From the NCBI RefSeq assembly GCF_041146395.1, contig NC_091008.1, forward strand, positions 3,733,501-3,797,500: DNA of 64,000 bases, given 5' to 3'. Below are positions 12,934-24,480 of the stretch, one piece after another. Under the pieces are notes generated by a model. It worked only from the letters and a program-made list of their open reading frames with translations. It was not told where the DNA came from and did not search any database. Source of the stretch: Eulemur rufifrons (Eukaryota > Chordata > Mammalia > Primates > Lemuridae). The position numbers and the translations under genes were made by a program. The first letter of the stretch is position 1; each line of letters opens with the position of its first letter.

Positions 12934-15887
12934 AGCGGTTGGAGATCATGCTTAACTCTCTCCTTGTAATGTTTTACTGCTTAAGTTGTATTGAGATTCT
13001 AAATAACATTATCCATTTCACTAGTTCATAATAAATACAAATTATTTTAAATATCGTCCATGGAATTTAATGAAAGGTCTTTTTTTAATGTGAAGTAAGA
13101 ACCCTATCTGTGAGCATTACAATAGAATTGATCCTTCTGAAGATTTTAACCTTTTCAATTAGATCTGATGTTCATGCATATAAATTTATACAAAATCTGA
13201 AAACACCAGGCTCTCTTGCTACTCTAGAATCTTCTTGAGCCATTTTAATCTGACCCACTTAATCATTGATTTATATTGAATCTTCAGAAAGGTTTGTAGA
13301 TCCCAATTTATGGCTTAAATTGCAACCACACAGATTCTGAGTATTAGGAAGCTCAATATCACTGTGACAGGGCATATTCCAGCTCTTCCTTCTTATCAAA
13401 CGCAATGACATAATCTAACAGGATGCTGAGCTTTGATTCCCCATTTTTCATAATACCTACTAGGCAGCAATTCTGAATTGAAACAGCGTAGCAAACTTTC
13501 TGCCCTGAGCAGCCTTTTTATAAACTCCAAATTTTAGACTCTTTGTGCAGAAAATTGAAAACAAAATATAAAATAGTATGCCTGTTTTGCTTAACTATAA
13601 GGTTATAAGATTTAAAATTCAAGCAACATGCAAATTAGAAAATAACATTCTAGGGCTGGGTCAATCCAAAGATCCTGTGATTAAACAATTTGTTTGATAA
13701 CCATTCACAGAGACCCCCATATTCTTTCTCTTTTTTGACACAGTTTTCCATCTTATCTTCTTGGCCTAAGGCATATCTCATTTGCATTTCATTTGCATTT
13801 TTTCCTTAATGGGAAGAAAGGGAAAGCAAGCAGATAAGAGAAGGAAAGAGAAAACAGTTCCAGATATCTAGCAGTAACCAATTCCTTGGTGTTAGCCTGT
13901 GCTTTTGAATATTTTATAATTTATAAACTGAAAACACATTATGCTCTGCTTTTCAAACAGGCTTTGTCACATGCCTCTCCTAAACCTTTTAAGACATTAG
14001 GCTTGTGACTGGGATAAGAAATACGCATTCTTTATTTCTGCACCTCTCCTGCGGTGCAGCACCGTGGGGAGGGGAGAATAGAGGAGGGCAGGAGGAGGTG
14101 TGGAGCGCCTGCTAATCGTGTGCAGGGGCAAAACTGATGTGTAACTTTTTACTGTTATTGAAAAAATATATGTTGATACTTTTAACATATCAAGAGAGTA
14201 TATGCTAGCTAAAGAATTCCTCATTTCTTAACCATCATCTGGACATAATATTTTGAGAGATGCTACTGAGAGGTTTGTTGAACTTGGTTGAATTCAGGTC
14301 AACTCATCCATTCTTACTTAACAGGAATATAAGTTGAAGCTGATTCCTAATAGCTTCTGGAATGTAAAAGAAATGCTGACCTTTAGTCTAGAGGTCAATG
14401 GAAGCAAAGTCAAGAGCCAGAGAGTTTTGGTAAGAAATTTATACATTGCTGATAAGAGATCGTCTCTGTGTTTCATATACCGGAATCCAGAAGCAGTAAT
14501 TCTAGTTCTGTGCATGTACCACCAGAACCAATCGTTTAACCTCCCTTGTCTTTTATTTTCTTTGCACGAAGGAAAATGTATGCTGGCAAATTACTTTTCT
14601 TAATTGCTTCATGCATAACATAAATGATTTGAATTTTGTTAGGAGAAAAAAATTCCCCAGTTAGCTGAAGACCAGATCTGGTAGCAGAGGGAACTCTGAG
14701 GAGAGGGGCAGAGGCTGGCTGCTCTTTGAAAAGGGTGACCATGGGCCACGCAGCTTCCAGACAGCTGCCCAAGAGCCAGGCAGTGCAGGGATCCTGTACA
14801 GCTTCAGCCCTTGAATTCTGTAGTGATAAGGAAGGCTGTCTGGATTAACAGCCCTGTCAAGGGTAACTCTCTGAAGTGCTTATTTGTTTAGAAAAAGAGC
14901 CTCATTCATCATCAGGGAGTGATAGAAGTGGGGGCTTTCTGACACTGCATCTGAAGGCTACCTGGATGTATGGGCTCCTCGGGCACGTTTCACAAAAAGG
15001 AAGAGAAGGAGAAAAGACACTGTTGCTATTCAGTTTCAACGTAGCATTAAAAGGAAATATACGAAAAGTGCCATTTTTTAGGATGCCAATTTCATCCCTT
15101 TTCATTATAAATCTCTTTGGGGTAAATTTTATCTCAAATAAAAATCAGAGCTGACAAACATAGTTATGTTGTTAGCATAAAGATCCCCAAACAGAACCAA
15201 AAGGAAACTATACAATTAGAAGTGCAGTTTGCCTTTTAGTTAATTTATTATTAGATCCTTTGAAACCTCTTATCAATCCATGCTTCCCGTCAAGCGTGTG
15301 AGTCCGGTCTTCATTTGCTATAATAAATCGATTTTAAGCCCAAATAAGTTTTCTTTTTAAAAATGCTATAGGTGAACTAGTAATTAAAAAAGAGTTTTGG
15401 GATACTTTCAGATTTTTTTTTATCATCTAGAATTTTTAATGTTATGGAAATGGAGAAAAAGTTCAACAGCAAATATTCTGAGGAAACGAATGACAATAAT
15501 TGACATTAAAATTGAGTGCCCTGAGTATAGATAAGAATAGGATTCCTTGCTAGACAGGTGAAATTTTAGGTACAACACTTAATCAGTTATGGTTGGCAGC
15601 TAAAACTAAATTCTGCGATGGCGAGTGTATGTGTAATGATTAATAAGAAGGTTTCAGTTTTGTGGAAACAGAAATGGCCTATATGTTTCAAATACTAATT
15701 TGTATCATATAGTACAGAAACCATAACTACTGCACAGTGATACCTTCCCATATCATAAACAAGAATGCGTGTGTGTATATATATAGATATAACCTATAAA
15801 ATTCAAAGCACATTGGCACTTTCTATTATAGTTATAATTTACTGAGAATTATTCTTTGGTAGTAATCATCTCTTTCTTAAAAATATT
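12934..15887. other. AT-rich intergenic sequence, no gene seen
   Basis: The stretch is single-copy and AT-rich, and includes the paired octamer site at 13780-13798. Frames near 14334-14603 and 14876-15154 are short, A/T-driven and without recognised domains. A short (TA)n with GTGTGTATATATATAG lies near 15770-15785. Confidence 0.45.
13780..13798. promoter_or_regulatory. Two perfect octamer (POU/OCT) motifs one helical turn apart
   Basis: ATTTGCAT occurs at 13780-13787 and again at 13791-13798, in the same orientation and 11 bp start to start. ATTTGCAT is the reverse complement of the octamer ATGCAAAT bound by POU-domain factors. The spacing would place two factors on the same face of the helix. 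A small tandem duplication of TTTGCATTTCA could equally have produced it. Confidence 0.5.
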
Positions 15888-16065
15888 CCTGAAAGTAGAC
15901 ATCGTGGTCTTAGTTTGTATGTGAGGAAAGCAAAGTTCGGGGAAGGTTAAATAACATGCGTAAGACCACCTAGGTAGTAGGGATAAAAACATGCTGGTGG
16001 ATCTGAAGGCAGAGTCACGTGGCTCCAAGCCCTCACCCCTCGCTGTAGCCAACTGTCTCTCTTTA
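15888..16065 (-). repeat. MIR SINE fragment
   Basis: Reverse-oriented MIR words are present in order: ATGTGAGGAAAGCAAAG, GGTTAAATAACATGCGTAAG, ACCACCTAGGTAGTAGGGA and GGCTCCAAGCCCTCACCCC. They match the MIR core and its tRNA-related end. Confidence 0.7.
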
Positions 16066-16415
16066 GTGTAGCCACACACATCTATCTGCAAAGGTCAGTC
16101 TTGTTTCTAGTAAAGCTGTGTGCAGTGCCTTTCTCAAAGGATCTTTCAGATACGCTAATGGCTATAAAGGGAACAACAAAACAAATACAATGGCTGGTAC
16201 TTGTCGTCTAAGAGTGAAACCCAACATAAAAGAGTAAGTGTTGGAAGAGAGCAGGCTGCCATGAGAACAAAAAATGTGCTACAGGCACAGCTTGTTTCTG
16301 ATCCCATCTCCCTACTCAGTGTGTCTCCTTTACTCCCCCCCTATATCTCCTGGAATCCTCCAGACTGCTGCTTTATTCAGATCTGACTTCCCAGGAACTT
16401 CTTCCGTTTTGTCTG

Positions 16416-16466
16416 ATTTCTTAGGATTTTAATGTGTCCTGGGTGACACATTAAAATAGAAGAAAT
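16416..16466. repeat. Imperfect 51-nt hairpin with a 13-bp perfect inner stem
   Basis: ATTTTAATGTGTC (16426-16438) pairs perfectly with GACACATTAAAAT (16445-16457) across a 6-nt loop. After a small AGG/AG internal bulge the stem resumes with ATTTCTT (16416-16422) against AAGAAAT (16460-16466). Twenty base pairs in 51 nt is unusual by chance. It could be a MITE core or a short structured RNA, but it is shorter than a usual pre-miRNA. Confidence 0.75.
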
Positions 16467-17009
16467 AGATTACCCTAGTAATCTGGCTACAATGGTAGCA
16501 AGCCAACTTGTACCTATTCAGAGAAATGTGATAGTAATAATATGAAAAAGAGTAAACAATAATGACAGCCAAAATCATCTTCTCACGTACATGGACTGAC
16601 ATTGAAAACTCAAACTGTCTCCCACCCGCTTCTACCTTCCCCCACAAATTTGCTGTCTACACTACCGTGACTACTATTTCACGAGACTCTCACCCAGGCA
16701 AATGGCTTGGTTGTTCATGACGGGAACTTCCCGAAAGACCCACCAAATCTTCAAAGGAAAATACCAAAAGACAGTTAGGGCTGAACGATTGTATCCTAAT
16801 CTTCACTCAGTTCTCATAATCAAGCTCCCTATCTCAAAGCTCCACCATAAGCCAAACTTGCAATTCTCAACAAATTCTGACCTCGCTTCTTCCCCCTTCA
16901 AGACATTGTCAAAGCTCTGTCGAGGTTGTGCTGTTCCTGACCTCAGGAAGCGATTAACTCAGTTCTCTCTTAGCAGCGGGTTGTGTAGGCAATATTCGGG
17001 GAACTAGCA

Positions 17010-17215
17010 TTTGACAATAATAACAACTAACATTTACCTAGCACAGTAAGTAAATGTGCCAAGTACTGTGTATATTTATGTATATCACACACACACACAC
17101 ACACACACCCCATTTAATCTTCATAACCCATATTACACATGGATGAACTGAAGCCCAAAGAGGTATTAAGTAGCTTGACCAGATTTCATTGCTCCTTAAA
17201 TGACCTTCTACACTG
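17010..17215 (-). repeat. MIR SINE with an internal (CA)n microsatellite
   Basis: The reverse-oriented MIR shows AACTAACATTTACCTAGCAC, CCAAGTACTGTG, then after the (CA)n at 17086-17108 CATTTAATCTTCATAACCC, GGATGAACTGAAGCCCAAAG and AAGTAGCTTGACCAG. The CA tract appears to have grown inside the element. Confidence 0.75.
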
Positions 17216-18559
17216 TTTCCCTGTAGCGCACCATCGCCAGGGAAATACGTCTTGGGGCGGCCGCCACAGGAGTGGCTGTTAAAGTGAGGCTTGTGGAACT
17301 ATGATGGCAGACTCAGGGACGTAGTTGTTACTGGGTGTGTGTTTCTAGTTACAATAGCTGCTGTCGGTGTCAACAGGTGCTACCAGCCTTCCACAAGGCT
17401 CAGTCGGGTTGAGGGACCGGCATGGCGTGGGAGCTGAGACAGGAAAGCCGCTCTACTCGGTGTCCGAATGAGCCTTGGTTGGTGTGGGTAACAGTCCTGC
17501 GTGGATGGTTTCCCTGCCAGCTCTCTCCACAATTTCAGACCAGACTCACACCCACCAGGCAGCCCTGCCCCTGCTGCGCTGGCCGCCAGCTAAGCGGGGA
17601 CATGCTCATGGGGAAGCGACTACAGGCACAGATGAAAAAAAGCTACAAATAATAAAAAGCTCAGCAACTTCACACTCTTGAGTTATGCATCATACGCTGT
17701 AAAAGTCAGTCACCATTGTGATTCATTAATAGGAAGGATGGCGAGGGCAGATTGTTTTGTTTTCTTAATATATTCTATCAATTCTACCAGTTCTCTCCCA
17801 GTGGATGTCTAGGTGAATGGGACTAGTTATAGTCCCTCCCCAGCTGCCTCTCTCCTGCCCCGTGTTCTGTAAAGGTGCAAGCATCCCCAGCTGTCAGAAT
17901 TCATCAAGTTCCTGAATTTGGATAGGGCAGAATTTAGATAGTAGAGGACACCTATATGTTTCCTCGTCCTCTTTTTCTGCCAACGTCTGTCTTTCTCCCT
18001 GTCTCTGTCTCTCTGTTTTACTTGCAGATTCTCTGCAACTTTTCCATTTTCCATTTTACTGCATGCTTTTCATGATGCATTAAGTTCCTTTAGGTGGTAA
18101 CTAGGTCTACATGTGTTTTGTGACCTCCTCACCTGGGAAGTGAGCCTTTGTTGAATCGCTATCTGCTAAAATGTTGCCTGAGAATCACACGCCTGGGACC
18201 GCTTCGCTTCCTCGGAACTAGAGGCCAGGAGCCCTGATACTCTTTAGAAATCAGTAGAAAAGCAAATATAGGATAAAGTATGACATTTAAATACTTCTTA
18301 AATCATTTATTCTCCATGGCTGTCAAGTAAATACTCAATAAGATTCGAATTGTTTTTATTAAATGTAAGATTTATATCCATATATGCACATATGGATATA
18401 AATTTTCAAATTTTAATACAAAATTATCTTCTTACTTTTTCCAAAATAACTCCCGTGCTCAGAATCTTCCTTTATCCACAAAATAAAATCTGAAATGTGT
18501 TGTGGAACTCACGGACCTTCTCTCTACCCGTCATGCTCACCTGTTGCAGCTTCCTAGAG
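17216..18559. other. Intergenic sequence, no gene seen
   Basis: The 17240-17620 part has moderate GC, several CpG (for example GGGGCGGCCGCC near 17253) and overlapping open frames of 68-76 codons without known motifs. The rest is single-copy and contains the hairpin at 18370-18403. Confidence 0.4.
18370..18403. repeat. 34-bp near-perfect palindrome
   Basis: ATTTATATCCATAT (18370-18383) is perfectly reverse-complementary to ATATGGATATAAAT (18390-18403) around the 6-nt centre ATGCAC. It could extrude as a cruciform or fold as a hairpin. Confidence 0.8.
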
Positions 18560-18702
18560 TTTTCTAAACTTGAATGTGCGCACGAACCACGTGAGAATCC
18601 AGTTCTCATGCGGATTCCGATTCAGTAGGTCCAGGTGAGGCCCCAGATGCTGCCTGACTCACAAGCTCACAGGTGATGCTGGCGGTGCGAACCCCGCTGT
18701 GG
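18560..18702 (+). mobile_element. MER5A-type hAT-Charlie element
   Basis: Forward MER5A words appear in order: TTTTCTAAACTTGAATGTGC, GAGAATCCAGTTCTCATGCG, GATTCCGATTCAGTAGGTCC and CTCACAGGTGATGCTGGCGG. It is the opposite orientation to the copy near 3.0 kb and is slightly truncated at the 3' end. Confidence 0.8.
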
Positions 18703-19124
18703 AGCGGGGAGACTCCAGTTCTATAGCCTTGCTGTCTCTCCGCACACGGTCGTGCGTGAGTCCCCGCAGGGACGGGCACACACTGGGGACACAGGCTTTG
18801 GCGGAGAGAAATAACACTTCCTATACAAACATAGAGACATTTATCATAAGCTTTCCTTCCCCTTTTTCTGCAGCTGAGGAAGACATTGCAGTCTCAGGGG
18901 CGACAAAGCACATGCGTTCTGCTATTTGAGAAATAACGCGCAAGACAGAGCACGCTGGAGGATCCTTCTGAACGTGCGCCTTTCCGCAGCACGATTTTGG
19001 AGTGATTAGCTCACAATACTCGATGACAAGCTCCCCTAGAAAGTGCTAATGCATCCCCAGGAGAGTGTCATGCAATATTTATGCTGCTGGGGCACCGGCT
19101 CCTTGAAGGGGGTGGGGTGGGGGG

Positions 19125-19320
19125 CCAAAGCGACACGCACTGGGGAGCGGTTAATCCCCTGCCGCGCGCGGTGCCACCGCGCCCACCGGGAACGCGGCTC
19201 TGGGGCGCACAGTAAAGCCCCTCAGCCTGGCCGTCCTTCCTTCCGGCAGAGCTGCGGCTGGCTTTCCCCATCAAACCGAAACCCTCCGCTCACCTGGTTA
19301 AACTGGCTAATCCCAAATTG
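19125..19320. promoter_or_regulatory. CpG-dense patch flanked by two TAATCC motifs
   Basis: About 16 CpG dinucleotides fall within about 140 bp (19128-19265), including GCCGCGCGCGGTGCC, in otherwise CpG-poor DNA. TAATCC occurs at 19152-19157 and 19308-19313. It is too short to count as a classical CpG island, but such patches survive where DNA is kept unmethylated in the germline, or where sequence is young or constrained. No transcript start is evident. Confidence 0.4.
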
Positions 19321-19598
19321 CCTTTGAGATTGTCACTTAACAACTCCGAGACCCTCCAGCGACATCCTGTGCAAATCCCCAGATTAAAGGAGGCCTGGGC
19401 AGAGTGAAAATGAACCCACAAAAAAATATTTCCCAAATGGACAGCTAATTCTTCACCTAAGGTGCATTTCATTTCTCTTGTCTGACAATGAAGGTCAGAT
19501 GTTGTCATCTTCAAATTATGACATATGACCCTCAGACTTTACACGATCCTACGTGACTATATTTAAAAATCAGGTAATCAAACAAAAGCTGCATTTTC

Positions 19599-19637
19599 CA
19601 GTAAAATTTTTTTCTTTTTTTAAAAAAAATTTTACTG
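19599..19637. repeat. Inverted repeat with 15-bp arms in a T/A tract
   Basis: CAGTAAAATTTTTTT (19599-19613) is exactly reverse-complementary to AAAAAAATTTTACTG (19623-19637), with nine bases between. Much of the symmetry comes from homopolymers, but CAGTAAAA and TTTTACTG add specific sequence. Confidence 0.7.
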
Positions 19638-19814
19638 ATGACATATTGTATAGCTTCATATTTTAACATCTGCCTCGGGCTGAGTTCTTGATTCTAATTT
19701 ATTCAGCAATGCACACTTTCAAAATATGTATTTTATTATGGGAAGAGCTGTGTCCTTTTAAGAGCATTTTCCTCACTCTTGTAATAACATAAAAATAATA
19801 TTAGTGACATTATA

Positions 19815-19930
19815 AGAAGCTCTCTGATTTAAAATGCGAATCCCTTCGATGTTCTGATTCAATAGTTTTAGAAGGAAGCCAGGAATCTGTATTTTTGTCC
19901 AGCCGCCCCAGGTGGTTTTAATGCATACTT
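19815..19930 (+). mobile_element. MER5A-like fragment (decayed)
   Basis: TTCTGATTCAATAGTTTTAG, GGAATCTGTATTTTTG and GCCCCAGGTGGTTTTAATGC follow the MER5A order GATTCAGTAGGT...ATCTGCATTTTTAAC...CCCCAGGTGATTCTGATGC. The copy is diverged and partial. Confidence 0.55.
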
Positions 19931-20491
19931 AAAACATGCTATTTGTAAAGGAAAGTTTTCTTTTTTATTTATAAATTTCTTATCCACAATAAAAAAAGAG
20001 GAAAAGACAAACAAATGAGGAGGTACGAGGATCCTCCACCCACAAGGAGCTCCCCAGTTGCTGAGCCGGGGCCTGGTGGGAGCGGACCAGTGCAGAAAGA
20101 TTCACGGGGAGAGGGCAGCTGGGAGCTCTGCCGAGTGATTTTGAAAGGAAGGGATGATTTGAGGAGAGGCCACATGGTTTAACTTACATTGAACCTGCAG
20201 GTTTTGAAAGTTGCATGCTGGATTTCCTCAGAAACATCCATCAATCTCAGAGAACAGGAGGCTCTGCTTTTTGGTATGCAATCTTTTGGGAGTTTTTTCT
20301 CATTCAGTACAAAATCATCGAAAATATACATTGGAGTTGAGAATTAAAAAATGCAGAGAGATAAAAAAAAGCTTTCAGTAATTTAATAAAAAGCACGTGG
20401 GCAAATGTGAGCTCTGGTCACTTTCTATTTAAATTATGAATCCTTTGAATTTGCTTTTAGGAGGATAAGCATAGTATTTGGCATTCTCTCT

Positions 20492-20526
<35 letters not shown>

Positions 20527-22080
20527 TTTTTTTTTTTAACCTGCACATCATTTTAGAATGAAGTGGTAGCAATTATTGTCAGGGACCCAAGCAAGCAGTA
20601 GCACTTAATAGGAAGAATGATGCATTGTGCAGAGTGAAATTGGGGTGCCACTTGCCACCAATCTTAAGCACTTGTTTTTCCCAATACACAATTATACAGG
20701 GAAAAAAAAAAAAGAATTATGAACACATAGAGATATAAAAGTCTTATTTTACTGTTTTTTTTTTTTTTTGGATTTAATAGAATACACAAAATCTCTGGTT
20801 TGTCTTGTAGGAAGTTTAGCAAGTTTCTAGGATTAAGTGGCTTTCCTCTTCTCTGAAGGGTCTGATGTAAACCCTTGTATCAAGGCTTAAAGTCTTAAGG
20901 CTGTTAGAAGTTTCCATCAGTCAGTCTGTATGTCAGTGGATATAGTCGGGTGCGGGTCTAACCTATTCGTTGCTCTCTGGAAAAATGCATCAGGCTACAC
21001 AAGTGTTTTTTAATGATGAAGGAAGCCTGGGGAAGTGAAGGAACATCTGATGTTAAAATGCATTTTCTAACTGGCAGCATTTTGGAGCCACGTACTGCCA
21101 CAATGCTTTTCGGAGTAATTTTAAGTGCTGTATTTGATGAGGTGGTGAAAAAAAGAGATCAGATGTCTTTGGTAATCTATCGTTAGTTACTTCTATGAAC
21201 TTGAAAGTATCTCTCATTTCCATGGTTAGAAAATTTTGTGTTCTTTGTAGATCATACTTGAAATAGTTTATTTTTGCACATTCAATACCAAATTATGTGA
21301 AAGGAAATAAAATGTGTTTTATTTGCCCCCTTGTTCTCTTTTACGTTAATTTGATGTATATTTTTAATACTTGAAATATATACATTTCATGATACCACAT
21401 ATTACGTATGAAGGGATGTATGTGGTCTGTTTGTCAACAATTATTTGGCACTTAGTGTGTGCTAAACTGTGTACTGCACTCCGTGAAATGCTAACCAGGA
21501 AGCAGAGAAGGGGTAGAATACAGATAAAATACCACATCTGGCCTCAGCCTCGGCCCTCAAGGAGTTTGTGTAGTATGTTTGAAAACATTATGATGGTAGA
21601 TCTTAATAAGCTTGGGTCGAAGGCATACAAGTATACATATGCTTTGCATGGCGGTGAATTCTTAACAGGCTTCTCTTATAGTTCATGTCATGAAGTTCCC
21701 CAAAGGAATTTGCTAATGATTTAGCAATGTTGTTGAAATTACTGGGTTACTTTTCAGTCTAGTTAGACTGGCAAACTTTCTGTGAAGCAATTTAAATAAA
21801 CGTTATCATGTTCCATTCCAATAATGGGGTTTCCCCCAAAACTATTTAGCTTCTCTTTTGTTATCCTGTTTTTAATTACTGTTTCCAAAGTTAGAGTACA
21901 TTTACCAGTATTCTAAGTAGGCAATTATGCCTATAGAAAATTAGTTGATTAACAGGTATCTAAAGTGAATTGTGATATTTTTCTTTCAGTTTGTACTGTG
22001 TCTGCCTGGACAGGCAGATAAATGTTACCAATATTCACGTTTCCAACTGTTACAACTAAGTTTTTGCTTGAACGCACATT
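19931..22080. other. Intergenic AT-rich sequence with low-complexity tracts
   Basis: No gene is seen. A (TC)n run at 20485-20526 continues into T, and T tracts lie near 20755-20769. Around 21443-21590 the words TTATTTGGCACTTAGTGTGTGC and CGGCCCTCAAGGAGTTTGTG recall an old mammal-wide repeat also suspected at 62.4 kb. The frame at 21371-21724 runs through it. Confidence 0.4.
20485..20526. repeat. (TC)n microsatellite
   Basis: About 21 TC units, interrupted once by CC, run directly into a T tract. Confidence 0.95.
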
Positions 22081-22419
22081 GAAATATAGTTATGAGCACT
22101 CTGGGAGGCTGAGGTGGGCGGATCGTTTGAGCTCAGGAGTTCGAGACCAGCCTGAGCAAGAGCGAGACCCCATCTCTACTAAAAAATAGAAAGAAATTAT
22201 ATGGACAGCTAAAAATATATATAGAAAAAAAATTAGCCAGGCATGGTGGTGCATGCCTGTAGTCCCAGCTACTCGGGAGGCTGAGGCAGGAGGATCCTTG
22301 AGCTCAGGAGTTTGAGGTTGCTGTGAGCTAGGCTGACGCCATGGCACTCTAGCCTGGGCAACAGAGTGAGACTCTGTCTCAAAAAAAAAAAAAAAAAAAA
22401 AAAAAGAAATATAGTTATG
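22081..22419 (+). mobile_element. 5'-truncated Alu, strepsirrhine type, with 14-bp target duplication
   Basis: The body (22095-22405) begins at GAGCACTCTGGGAGGCTGAG, so the first Alu bases including box A are missing. It then carries CGAGACCAGCCTGAGCAAG, the lemur-type linker AAATTATATGGACAGC and AAAAATATATATAG, the right arm and a 25-base A tail. The duplication GAAATATAGTTATG is perfect at 22081-22094 and 22406-22419, so the copy was inserted already truncated by L1-type target-primed reverse transcription. The intact duplication suggests a fairly young insertion. Confidence 0.95.
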
Positions 22420-24254
22420 TCTTTTTGTGGGTTATAGAAGAACAAGTCTTTGTTCATGAGCAAAATATAACTATATAAAAATGAAAAAACTCAGCTTTTC
22501 AAGTAAAATGCATTGACTGGGAAAAAATTCCATCACTTTTGACAAATAGAAAACAGAAATATGGTGGTTTTTTGCAAGTCTAAAATTTTCTTAAGCCAAA
22601 TCCTGTGAAAAAGTCAGCTACTATGAGTTTCTAGGCGGGAACTTTGGGAAAGGCATAAGCTCTGATTGGGCCACTTGGATATTATAAAAGTGATCAGCTT
22701 GTCCCAGAAGAGGGCCTCATTCATATGTAGCATCTGGCTCAGCATTTGTTTCATTATATTAGCATTTTTCTCTTTTACAACCTGGTATTAATTTCCTGCT
22801 GCTACTTTCTATCTCAGTTTAGATGATTTTTGGAGTTGGGATATTTTATCTGCTTTTTTCCTTGCCTTTTCACAAACCCCTGACCCAGATGTCTAAAAAA
22901 TTTTCTCTTTGCATATAGAAAAGCTCATTTACTTTTTCTATAAGAGGACCTTTGGTAAAAATGAAAAGTACAGGGAGAAGAAGAAAATAAAACCTTATAT
23001 GAACTTATAAAGAAGTTTTAAATTTTAGACAACTGCAAAAATCACCTTAACAAAGTTTTAAGACACAAAAACAAACAGAAAAAAAAACACTAAATGTTAG
23101 CCCAGATTCTGAGCAATAGCATCACTCACTATGCTATCTTGGTAGGTGAGAGATATTTCTTCATTTAGTTTTTAAACAATGCCTTGACAACGGACCTTCC
23201 CATAGATTCCAATCGCTGCAGTCGTATGATGTGACTTGATGAGTTAGGGGGTCATCTCATCATGTTTGTACTCCAGGAAAACAAGCCAATAAAAGTTAGC
23301 TTGGTTAATTTTTTGTAACTGATACTATTAGCAGAATGCAAGGTTTATCAGGGAGGAGGAGAACAAGATCCTGATAGATAGAAAACAAACATTAAACTTG
23401 CATAGCACAGAAACAAGCAGAACAAAACATCAATCACATAAAAAAAAAAAAACAGCGTTAAGAAACAGCACTAAGGATAAATTTGCTTTTCTTCGTAAAA
23501 GTTTCAACCAATCTATTTATGGTAGTATATCTCTATTTATTTTTCTTTAAATTTTTACTCTAAAATCCTCCCAATATTTTTTATTTTAATTAGTAATATT
23601 GAAGTGAAACATATTGTTTGCATCGAAAAACTCTTGAAGGTTTAAAATATATTTGGCTTATACTAAACTTCATAAAACATACAGAGGACATTGGATCTTT
23701 ACCAGCATCAAAACCTGCATGTCTCATAACTGAGGAGATTGTTCCTAAGATTTCATTCTTATACTAACCAACAAATATTTTACACACCAGACCAGAACAT
23801 CATGTGTTCATTGTTATTTACCATAAAACTGGCTTTTGTTTAAAGTGCCTGAATAATTACAAAGAATCTTACAAAGGAAAAGACCTTAAAATATATGAAC
23901 AATTACCAAACAATGTCCTTTTATACTTTGGCTGTTAGAATGAAGAAAGATGTCTTGATTTTGACATTTGATTACTCTTTTCCCCCAATAAAAATTTATT
24001 ATTATAATGCTAAGTAGAAGCAACAACTGTTATACTTTTATGTTTCTACCTAAATGCCATTAATATAATGTTAATAACCATAACCTTCCAGTGATGAAAT
24101 ATTTTTCCTCCAGCATATCAAGATTTAGCACAGAATTAGAATCCATTCTCACCTTTTACTACAAGTTTAATATTGGTGAGTAAAATGACCTTTTTAGTCT
24201 TAATTTTCTTATTTTTGAACAAGGGACTAGGAATAATATGAAAATAATATGAAA
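22420..24254. other. AT-rich sequence, no gene seen, possibly old repeat debris
   Basis: The stretch is AT-rich with A tracts (for example near 23439-23451). Parts near 23100-23450 have a patchwork look, but I cannot assign a family. Confidence 0.35.
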
Positions 24255-24480
24255 TCAATATTTATTGATTATTCTACTGTTGTAAGTCCTTTATTGACTC
24301 TTCACGACTGTACTATGAAGACGGTATGTTATTATTTCCATTTTACAGATTAGAAAACTGGGCAAAGAAAGTAAAATGAGTTGCCCAGGGCTGTACAATA
24401 AATGGTAAAGCCACGATTTGAACCCAGGAAATATTACTTCAGTAGTTCTTCTTCAGTTCTTCTTAATCATTTAATCACTC
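24255..24480 (-). repeat. MIR SINE
   Basis: Reverse MIR words occur in order: TATTATTTCCATTTTACAGA, TTAGAAAACTGGGCAAAG, GAGTTGCCCAGGGCTGTAC and CCACGATTTGAACCCAGG. This places both the MIR core and the tRNA-like box B end here. Confidence 0.8.

Noticed and set aside
17086..17108. CRISPR-like or other designed repeat array
   Set aside because: It is a plain (CA)n microsatellite. No spaced direct-repeat array exists anywhere in the window, and the sequence is mammalian.
21371..21724. 117-codon frame starting MKYIHFMIPHITYEG
   Set aside because: It overlaps a suspected old repeat near 21443-21590 and has no recognised motif.
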